DNA from: Zygnema cylindricum
Lineage: Eukaryota > Streptophyta > Zygnematophyceae > Zygnematales > Zygnemataceae
Direction of reading: 5' to 3'
Assembly (NCBI GenBank): GCA_037447655.1
Contig: JBBHKE010002480.1
Span: forward strand, 117,237 to 129,370
Length of the DNA: 12,134 bases
A program made the translations under genes and the position numbers. Below the pieces are notes generated by a model. That model made no database searches. It was not told the DNA's origin and was given only the letters and a program-made list of their open reading frames with translations. This document shows positions 6,331 to 12,134 of this stretch, piece by piece. Numbering within the stretch: the stretch's first letter is position 1; each line of letters opens with the position of its first letter.

Positions 6331-9300
6331 ATGGGGAGAAAGAAGAAAAATACCCCTTCTCCTATGATGCCTTCTTCTTCTACGTTGATTCCTCGACCTC
6401 CGGATCCGGATCCTCCGGATCCAACCGAATCCGAATCATCGTCGGATCCGGAAGTAGAAACTCCATTTGCTTTCACCGGCAAAACTTTTGAGGAAGCCGT
6501 TCCGATTGATCCGTTCGGACAAAAGAAGGAGAATGAGGGGAAAAAGAAGGAGGGAGATGACGCGATGGAAGATCGTCTTCAAAAACTGATGGATGGTCTT
6601 TTCCGATATGTTGATCAACGGATCTCGGAGACGAACCGTGTCACGAGACCTCCATTTTTCGGAGATCCCATTCCGACACAAAGCGTCGTTGATACGGAAG
6701 GAGATGAGGAGGAGATGAGGGAATCGATTCGAAAGGGGAAACTTCCCATCGATGACGATTCCGATCTTGATGATTGGAGTGAAGGGGACGAGCAAGTTGA
6801 ATCTATGTCCGGAAAAATTGTCATCTTCAATGGGACGAATTATCAATCGTGGAAGAAATATATCAAAGGTCAATTTAAATTAAAACGCCTTTGGAAGGTG
6901 GTAAAAGGGGTGGACAAGATGCCTACCTCGGATCGGAGAGCTTATCGGGTGTGGACGAAGAAAAATCTTTCCGCCGTCGGCGGTTTATTTCAATCATGTA
7001 GCACTTCGATTCACGATTTATTTCTTACCCGAAGATTCGCCCATGATTGTTGGGTGGCCCTTGAAAATCATTTTGAGAAGAGTCTTCAAAACAAGGGGCA
7101 ACATATTTATACCGATTACACATCCTTCAAAGTGAAACCAAATGAATCGATCGATGAGGCCGCAAAGAGATTTAATATTATTATTGAGCAACTCGCAAAT
7201 TTGGGAAAATTTATTGAAGAGAATAATAAGGCATCGGTCTTCACTCATGCCTTACCGGAGAAAATGATACATTTGAGGGATATTCTCTTATCGAGGGATT
7301 CGAATACTTTGGACTCGATTATCACATTCCTCAAATCGACCGAGACGAATCGTCCGAGCTCATCGAGGGGAACCCAACCGACCGGTTCCCTCAATGCGAC
7401 AACACCGGAGACGCCCGATCTAAATTATTTTCGGGGAAGAGGAGGAAGAAGAGGGGGGAATCCGAGAGGAAGAGGGGGAAGAGGACACGAAAGGGCCGGG
7501 AGATCTCCTTCCCAGCCCGGATATTCAGATCTGACCAATATTGCCTGTTTTCAATGTGGCAAACTTGGTCATATGGCGGCTTCTTGCCCGGATAAGGAGC
7601 GCCAATGTCACTTTTGCGGGAAATGGGGTCATATAAGCCCCCAATGTTACTCGAAGGCCGAAAATGGAGGCGGCGGTGGAAGAGGAGATCGCGGCGGTAG
7701 AGGAGACGGCGGCGGCCGATACGGTGGGCGCGGCGGCGGTCGTCTTGGCGGCCGCGGTGGCCGCGGAGGCCGCCATGGAAGAGGAGGAGGACATTTTATG
7801 GGCGACGATCAATTTGAAGGAGAAGGAGAAGGCGCGCAAATATTTTCGGTCGTTAACTTGTCGCTTGATTTGTTGGCAGGTGCTACGCAAAAAGAAAAAG
7901 AGTGGATTATTGATTCTGGCGCGTCACACCACGTTTGTACTGACGCTTCACTCTTTGACGATTTTCGAGAACTCACGGTACCAAAACGAATCACTCTCGC
8001 AAGTGGACAAGTGATTTCGATAAGTATAGTGGGTACTAGACGTTTGGATTTGCCAATTTTGGACGCAAGTGGCGTTGAAAAAGTGACGCAAACCCAACTG
8101 ACAAATGTTTTGTACTTACCCGAAGGTTCAGTGAACCTTCTCAGTGTACCGCAGATACAGCGAGCGGGCGTCAGCGTACTCGCGTACGGTGACTCCACAA
8201 TAAAAATTGTACGCTCTGATGGTGAATTAATAGGCGAAGGAGAAGTTACGGATTTTATGCATAGTCGGCTAAAATGGCGTGGGCCGAAAACTTCCCCCCC
8301 AAATTCCGGTGGAATTATTTCGCAAATCTCTGAATTGAAAGGCGATGTAACTTTGTGGCACCACCGCATGTGTCACACATCCGAGGGGAGTTTACGACGC
8401 ATGATTAAAAATGGAAGTGTAAGGGGATTGGACTTGGCGTCGGGGGAGAAAATTAACAGGTGCGAGGGATGTAGTAAGGGGAGACAAATCCGAAAGCCGC
8501 ATCCGGCCAAGGATCCAACGCATCGATCTAAGCATCTGCTTCATCTGGTGCATATTGATTTATGTGGGGACGTAAAACCGGAGACGATTGGAGGAAACAA
8601 ATATATTATGGTAGTGGTGGACGACTTCTCTCGCTTCACATGGGTAATATTACTAAAACACAAATCCGAAGCATTTTTACGCTTTCAAGAGTGGCATGTG
8701 ATGGCCGAAAGGCAATGTGAGAGAAAACTAAAATCAATTAGATCCGATAATGGAGGGGAATTTCTTGCTTTTGATCCTTATTGTAAAGTGTGGGGAATCT
8801 TTCACCAATATAACGCATCTTACTCACCGGAATCTAATGGCGTTGCCGAGAGGAAGAACCGTACTTTTCAAGAAATGGTACGATCCATGGTACACGGATC
8901 CGGGAGGAGTATTAATTTATGGGGCGATGCGATTTTGACGGCGAATTATATTTGCAATCGGAGAATTACATCGGTTTCGGGTGATAAAACTCCGAATGAG
9001 TTGTGGTATGGCCGAAAGCCTACTCTACACCACATTCGGATTTGGGGATGCCGTGCGTCGGTATATATTCAAGCACAAAAGAGGAAGGGTAAATTTGCAT
9101 CAAGAAGTTGGAGTGGTTATTTTGTGGGATATAGCACTAAAGGGAGTTTTTATCGAGTTTATGATCCGATTCGAAATGTGATTGAGGAATCGAGGAATGT
9201 GGATTTTCACGAGGATTTATTATCCACGATTTCTCGATCGGCAAAGCGACATTCAAATCTTGATTTTTATGAGAAATTTGAAATTGGGGATCTTAATGAC

Positions 9301-9462
9301 ATTGAGGGTTCGGATTCGGAAATTGAGCTGGAATCCGCCCCCAATGTTAAAAGGGGGAAAAGTAAAAATGTGGAAAATGTAAATTTTGGTAACATTGGTG
9401 GGGATTCGCGAAGCGAAAATTCCCGAATGTCTTCGGACACGAGGAAAATCTTCATCTTCTAA
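6331..9462 (+). CDS. Element B: Gag-protease-integrase polyprotein, open for 1043 codons then frameshifted
   Basis: The ATG at 6331 sits in GCCGCCATGG. An unusual acidic/Pro-rich N-terminal extension occupies residues 1 to about 158, followed by the copia-type gag domain (from about 159, MSGKIVIFNGTNYQSW). Two CCHC zinc knuckles follow (C406-C409-H414-C419 and C426-C429-H434-C439), flanked on both sides by RGG-rich tracts. Then comes the aspartic protease (DSGAS, Asp528). The integrase N-terminal zinc region has HHRMCH at 677-682 and C711/C714. The integrase core has Asp743, Asp806 and Glu840 in SPESNGVAERKNRT, with 33 residues between the last two, and the C-terminal SGYFVGYS segment follows. 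The frame stops at 9460-9462. Homology continues in the +1 frame (RT at 9443 onward), so a frameshift lies at roughly 9386-9459. The ORF is undamaged before that point. It acts in particle assembly, maturation and cDNA integration; it cannot supply RT from this copy. Confidence 0.92.
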   Translation: MGRKKKNTPSPMMPSSSTLIPRPPDPDPPDPTESESSSDPEVETPFAFTGKTFEEAVPIDPFGQKKENEGKKKEGDDAMEDRLQKLMDGLFRYVDQRISETNRVTRPPFFGDPIPTQSVVDTEGDEEEMRESIRKGKLPIDDDSDLDDWSEGDEQVESMSGKIVIFNGTNYQSWKKYIKGQFKLKRLWKVVKGVDKMPTSDRRAYRVWTKKNLSAVGGLFQSCSTSIHDLFLTRRFAHDCWVALENHFEKSLQNKGQHIYTDYTSFKVKPNESIDEAAKRFNIIIEQLANLGKFIEENNKASVFTHALPEKMIHLRDILLSRDSNTLDSIITFLKSTETNRPSSSRGTQPTGSLNATTPETPDLNYFRGRGGRRGGNPRGRGGRGHERAGRSPSQPGYSDLTNIACFQCGKLGHMAASCPDKERQCHFCGKWGHISPQCYSKAENGGGGGRGDRGGRGDGGGRYGGRGGGRLGGRGGRGGRHGRGGGHFMGDDQFEGEGEGAQIFSVVNLSLDLLAGATQKEKEWIIDSGASHHVCTDASLFDDFRELTVPKRITLASGQVISISIVGTRRLDLPILDASGVEKVTQTQLTNVLYLPEGSVNLLSVPQIQRAGVSVLAYGDSTIKIVRSDGELIGEGEVTDFMHSRLKWRGPKTSPPNSGGIISQISELKGDVTLWHHRMCHTSEGSLRRMIKNGSVRGLDLASGEKINRCEGCSKGRQIRKPHPAKDPTHRSKHLLHLVHIDLCGDVKPETIGGNKYIMVVVDDFSRFTWVILLKHKSEAFLRFQEWHVMAERQCERKLKSIRSDNGGEFLAFDPYCKVWGIFHQYNASYSPESNGVAERKNRTFQEMVRSMVHGSGRSINLWGDAILTANYICNRRITSVSGDKTPNELWYGRKPTLHHIRIWGCRASVYIQAQKRKGKFASRSWSGYFVGYSTKGSFYRVYDPIRNVIEESRNVDFHEDLLSTISRSAKRHSNLDFYEKFEIGDLNDIEGSDSEIELESAPNVKRGKSKNVENVNFGNIGGDSRSENSRMSSDTRKIFIF
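6398..6423 (+). repeat. Short Pro-Asp minisatellite in gag of element B
   Basis: The same 15-bp CCGGATCCGGATCCT unit as at 4413-4453, but one unit shorter. Confidence 0.8.
7423..7797 (+). other. RGG-rich tracts flanking the Gag zinc knuckles
   Basis: Within the B ORF, about 7430-7500 and 7663-7797 encode dense Arg-Gly-Gly repeats (for example RGRGGRRGG and GRGGGRLGGRGG) on either side of the two zinc knuckles. The DNA is strikingly richer in GGC/GGA than the rest of the element. RGG boxes are known RNA-binding segments; a nucleic-acid-binding role in Gag is inferred. Confidence 0.85.
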
Positions 9463-11204
9463 ATCAAGTGAACCGAATATTATTGAGGAGAAACCGGCGA
9501 GGGAGGAGAAAGAATTTGAGCCGAGAAGGAGTATGCGGGAAAATAGGGGTAAGAAACCGGCTCGTCTTTCTTTTGATGGTAAGGGGAATGTGGAGAATTC
9601 ATATTATTTTATTTCGGTGGATAGGGAGGATGATTTTCTTTTATAGCAATCAACATGTGAAAACAAGCCGGGCGATCCGCAATCGTATATGGAAGCACGA
9701 AAATCATGCGATTGGGAGAAGCATTGGAAATGGACGTGGGAAAGAGAACTTCAATCAATTATTGACAACCGTACTTTTGAGGAGGTAAGCCTACCGGAGG
9801 GTAAAAAGGCTATTGATGCAAAATGGATTTTTAAAACCAAAACTGGTGCATCGGGGGAAGTAGTGAAACATAAGGCTCGGCTAGTTTGCAAGGGCTTTCA
9901 ACAAAGGGAGGGGATAGATTATACGGAGACATATGCACCGGTAGTGAAGTTTGATTCATTGAGGATGATTATTGCTATTGCCGCTGCCGGCAAGAAGCAC
10001 ATTCACCAAATGGACGTAGAGACGGCGTTCTTAAATGGTGACTTAGAGGAGGAGGTTTATATGAAAGTTCCGGAAGGAGTAGTGTCGAAGGAGGGGAAGG
10101 TATGGCGGCTGCGAAAGTCCTTGTACGGACTAAAACAGGCACCGCGGACTTGGTATTTGAGATTACACAAGGTCATAACCGAATTTGGATTTGTACGAAC
10201 AATTTCAGACTCTAGAGTTTATGTAAAAGGTGAGGGGGAGGATCAAATCATATTTTCTGTCTACGTGGATGATTTTTTGATGATATATGACAAGTTGACG
10301 CGAATCGCGGAATTGAAGGAGTACCTGGGTCTACACTTTAAAGTCACAGATTTGGGGGACGTACGATATATTCTTCGAGTGGAAGTTTTGAGGTATGATA
10401 ATGGAGATATTAAATTGTCGCAAGCGCAATATTGTAAATAAGTACTAACAAAATTTGCTATGTTGGATTCTAAGCCGGTTTTGACACCACTAGATTCCAA
10501 ACTTCAATATCGCAAATTTGAGGAGGAGGAAACTGTCCACGTGCCCTATCGTGAGGCCGTTGGAAGTTTAATGTGTTTAAGTGTGGCCACGCGACCGGAT
10601 ATTTCGGCCGCGGTTTCTGTTGTGAGCTGATTTTGTCAGGCTCCTAAAAAGATTCATTGGGAGGCCGTGAAGAGGATATTTCGTTACCTTGCAGGTACGG
10701 TTGAAATTGGTTTATTATTTTGATCTGGACGAACATCTTTGGAGTGCGTCGGATATTGTGACGCAGATTGGGGTGGAGATTTTGACACAAGAAAAGTCAA
10801 TGTCTGGATATGCTTTTGTTTTTGGTGGCGCGGCAATTTCTTGGAGTTCGCGACTCCAGCCAACTGTCGCATTAAGTTCAACCGAAGCGGAGTATATGGC
10901 TGCGTGTCATACGTCTAAGGCGTCGATTTGGATCAAGGAGCTACTTGGGGAATTTAGGATTTCTACTGGCTGTATGAAAATATTTTCTGACAGCATGAGT
11001 TCGATGGCATTGGTGAAGAATCCAGTCTTTCACAAAAGGACAAAACATATCAGGATTCAGTAGCACTTCGTACGCGATTTGGTCACCGCAAAAGAACTTG
11101 AATTTTTGTACGTTTCGACGTTGGAGGAAGCTGCGGATATGTTGACGAAAGCCGCGACTCATGATGTACTTTTTAGGGGAAGACCTAAATTAGGGTTGGT
11201 GTAA
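9443..11204 (+). pseudogene. Element B reverse transcriptase/RNase H, degenerate
   Basis: Homology continues in the +1 frame after the 9.4-kb frameshift: a charged linker, then the complete RT (AKWIFKTK, KARLVCKGF, YAPVVKF, MDVETAFLNGD, YVDD at 10262-10273), then RNase H (CDADW, STEAEY, FSDS). It is broken by stops at 9644-9646 (TAG), 10439-10441 (TAA, GAA in A), 10628-10630 (TGA, CGA in A), 10721-10723 (TGA, CGA in A) and 11061-11063 (TAG, TGG in A). A one-base insertion near 10790-10796 adds a frameshift. Two of the stops are C-to-T changes at CpG, as expected from decay of methylated DNA. By hand the part shared with A differs at about 45 of 1240 positions. The terminal TAA is at 11202-11204. 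It cannot encode a functional RT. Confidence 0.92.
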
Positions 11205-11217
11205 TGATTACAACTTT

Positions 11218-11227
11218 GAGAGGGGAA
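11218..11227 (+). other. Polypurine tract of element B
   Basis: GAGAGGGGAA lies just 5' of LTR3. It differs from A's tract by one G-to-A change. Confidence 0.8.
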
Positions 11228-11351
11228 TTGTTAGAATCAATGTTGTAATCGGCCGTCGCTGTTTGTCGCGCGGCCAGCTAGCTATGTTGTTACGAGAAGT
11301 TAGTGGTCGAGGTTGGTCATTAAGTTTTGCTGTACGTTTTTGTTGTACCCT

Positions 11352-11393
11352 GGTCTCGCGAAGATTTAGTTTGGTCTCGCGAAGATTTAGTTT
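11352..11393 (+). repeat. 21-bp tandem duplication in LTR3
   Basis: Two identical copies of a unit beginning GGTCTCGCGAAG (11352-11372 and 11373-11393). It is single-copy in LTR1 and LTR2. It falls inside the U3 hairpin and duplicates one stem arm and most of the loop. Confidence 0.95.
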
Positions 11394-11586
11394 GGCGACG
11401 ACCAGGTATTATGTCGGTTGGCGTGTACGGTATTTATGTTTGTCTTGTCGGTATGTTTTGGTTTTTGATCGTACGTGTGTTTAGTACTTTAGTACTATGT
11501 CGTTTCGCGTATACACGCAATTTGATTTGTAGGCACTTCGTGCGCACTTTATGTTTAGTTTGTTTTTTTCTTATAGTTTGATAGTG

Positions 11587-11617
11587 TGACGTTTCACTTG
11601 CAGTACTATATACTGCA
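11587..11617 (+). promoter_or_regulatory. Putative LTR3 core promoter, reading into host gene antisense
   Basis: TGACGT at 11587-11592 and TATATA at 11607-11612 are preserved within the same inverted repeat despite the LTR's divergence. Transcription rightward from here would run antisense across the host exon at 11815-12092. Confidence 0.5.
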
Positions 11618-11619
11618 GC

Positions 11620-11699
11620 TTAGGGGGAAAGGGAAGTTAATCTTTTATGGGAGAAAATGTTAGGGGGAAAGGGAAGTTAATTTTTTATGGGAGAAAAAG
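11620..11699 (+). repeat. 40-bp tandem duplication in LTR3
   Basis: Copies at 11620-11659 and 11660-11699 begin TTAGGGGGAAAGGGAAG. They differ at three positions, so the duplication is older than the 21-bp one or was copied imperfectly. LTR1 and LTR2 have one copy. Confidence 0.93.
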
Positions 11700-11814
11700 T
11701 CTATGAAATATATGGCTTTTGTGGACAGCTCTCTCTCGTGTGAAATGTTTTGAATGCTTCCGCTGTAGTCTTGCATTCTAAGTTTTGTGTGAGATCCTAT
11801 CAAAGAGGTCATAC

Positions 11815-12092
11815 ATTTGCAAATGAACTTGCTATCCTGATTCGTGTATCCTTCATTGCATGCACATGATGTCCCGTTTGTGCCATTGGAACAAATACCG
11901 CCTCCCCCACAAGGGCCTCCTAGTTGGGTTGCGTCGCAAAACGCGTCACACTCGCTTTTACTTCGTTGATCACTTGATGGACACCCGGTTGGGAGGTTTG
12001 GGCCGAATAGGCCATTGGTGGATAAGCCGCCACATTCTGTGCGCCCGTTGACTCTGGCAACCCGTCCGGTGATGTAGTTGTGATCAATGAAA
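11815..12092 (-). CDS. Exon encoding the last LRR and cysteine-rich EGF-like module (right, inverted paralogue)
   Basis: On the - strand an ATTTGCAG acceptor precedes 12092 (phase 2) and a GTATGA donor begins at 11814 (phase 1), the same boundaries and phases as the left exon at 1788-2071. The 92 full codons begin with an LRR remnant (HNYITGRV). The shared blocks NLPTGC, QRSKSECDAFCDATQ, GGPCGGGGICSNGTNG and CACNEGY follow, about 60% identical to the left copy. It has nine cysteines rather than ten: the second cysteine of the left copy (AAT-TGC, GANC) is glycine here (STNG), and two residues near the eighth cysteine are missing. The frame has no stop. The rest of the gene lies beyond the window to the right (upstream exons), and the downstream intron is interrupted by LTR3. 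The product is expected to be secreted or extracellular; function unknown. Confidence 0.75.
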
Positions 12093-12134
12093 CTGCAAAT
12101 ATTGTTTGCCATAGTAAAAGAAAATTACGGGACA
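12093..12134 (-). other. End of the intron preceding the right-hand exon
   Basis: It ends in a TGCAG-type acceptor for the - strand exon. It is only partly in the window, so the preceding LRR exon cannot be seen. Confidence 0.55.

Larger units (their letters stand above)
3767..11802 (+). mobile_element. Tandem Ty1/copia array sharing a middle LTR: LTR1-A-LTR2-B-LTR3
   Basis: Three TGTT…CA long terminal repeats lie in the same orientation. Each internal region begins with an initiator tRNA-Met-type primer binding site and ends with a purine-rich tract. The order of domains in B (gag, protease, integrase, reverse transcriptase, RNase H) identifies Ty1/copia (Pseudoviridae) rather than Gypsy. 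Internal A lacks about 3.5 kb relative to B. The 5 bp left of LTR1 (CACTC) and right of LTR3 (AAGAG) do not match, so the array is not one simple insertion. The right end lies in an intron of an LRR-gene paralogue on the opposite strand. The left end lies downstream of a related exon. No envelope-like frame is present between RNase H and the 3' LTR. Confidence 0.95.
11229..11802 (+). repeat. LTR3 (3' LTR of element B), 574 bp, diverged
   Basis: It starts TGTTAGAATC at 11229 and ends CCTATCA at 11802. It is longer than LTR1 and LTR2 because of a 21-bp tandem duplication (11352-11393) and a 40-bp tandem duplication (11620-11699), partly offset by small T-run deletions. About 24 substitutions separate it from LTR2. 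It is followed by AAGAG and then, on the - strand, the host exon whose splice donor is 11 bp away. Confidence 0.95.

Noticed and set aside
7525-8369. Antisense Ala/Ser-rich open frames opposite gag and protease
   Set aside because: They are shadows of the GGC/RGG-rich coding strand.
9386-9459. Programmed +1 frameshift between integrase and RT
   Set aside because: The shift is not at the gag-pol boundary where such signals are known. B's RT has many other lesions, and A's in-frame deletion arithmetic favours a one-base insertion in B.
3767-11802. CRISPR-like or phage array
   Set aside because: The repeats are three 521-574 bp LTRs with PBS, PPT and copia genes; there are no short regular repeats with spacers.

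Overview
This is plant nuclear DNA. It holds fragments of an intron-containing leucine-rich-repeat (LRR) gene, including a unit-length 72-bp LRR exon that is typical of plant LRR genes. About 8 kb of it is a Ty1/copia LTR-retrotransposon cluster whose primer binding site matches plant initiator tRNA-Met. The introns are AT-rich, and there are no bacterial-style operons. I cannot name the species; a flowering plant is most likely.

Layout. (1) Bases 1-2071 carry the left host gene on the + strand: an LRR exon at 458-529, a 1.26-kb intron with a microsatellite and a cluster of palindromes, and an exon at 1788-2071 encoding half an LRR plus a cysteine-rich EGF-like module. (2) Bases 2072-3766 are intron or flank with no convincing gene. 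(3) Bases 3767-11802 are a tandem retrotransposon array, LTR1 - internal A - LTR2 - internal B - LTR3, with the middle LTR shared. Internal A is a deletion derivative in which a 53-codon gag start is fused in frame to reverse transcriptase/RNase H, giving an uninterrupted 459-codon ORF. Internal B keeps an uninterrupted 1043-codon gag-protease-integrase ORF, but its reverse transcriptase/RNase H part has five stops and two frameshifts. (4) Bases 11815-12092 on the - strand are a paralogue of the left gene's cysteine-rich exon. LTR3 ends only 12 bp from it, inside the following intron.

How the parts relate. By hand count LTR1 and LTR2 differ at about 7 of 521 positions. LTR3 differs from LTR2 at about 24 positions and also carries 21-bp and 40-bp tandem duplications. 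The left half of B resembles A and is undamaged, while the right half plus LTR3 is older and decayed. The outer flanks show no matching 5-bp target duplication. Together these suggest unequal recombination between a young A-type element and an older resident copy. The flanking host exons are inverted paralogues, so the LTRs read sense relative to the left gene and antisense relative to the right one. No RNA genes, CRISPR arrays or env-like genes were seen.
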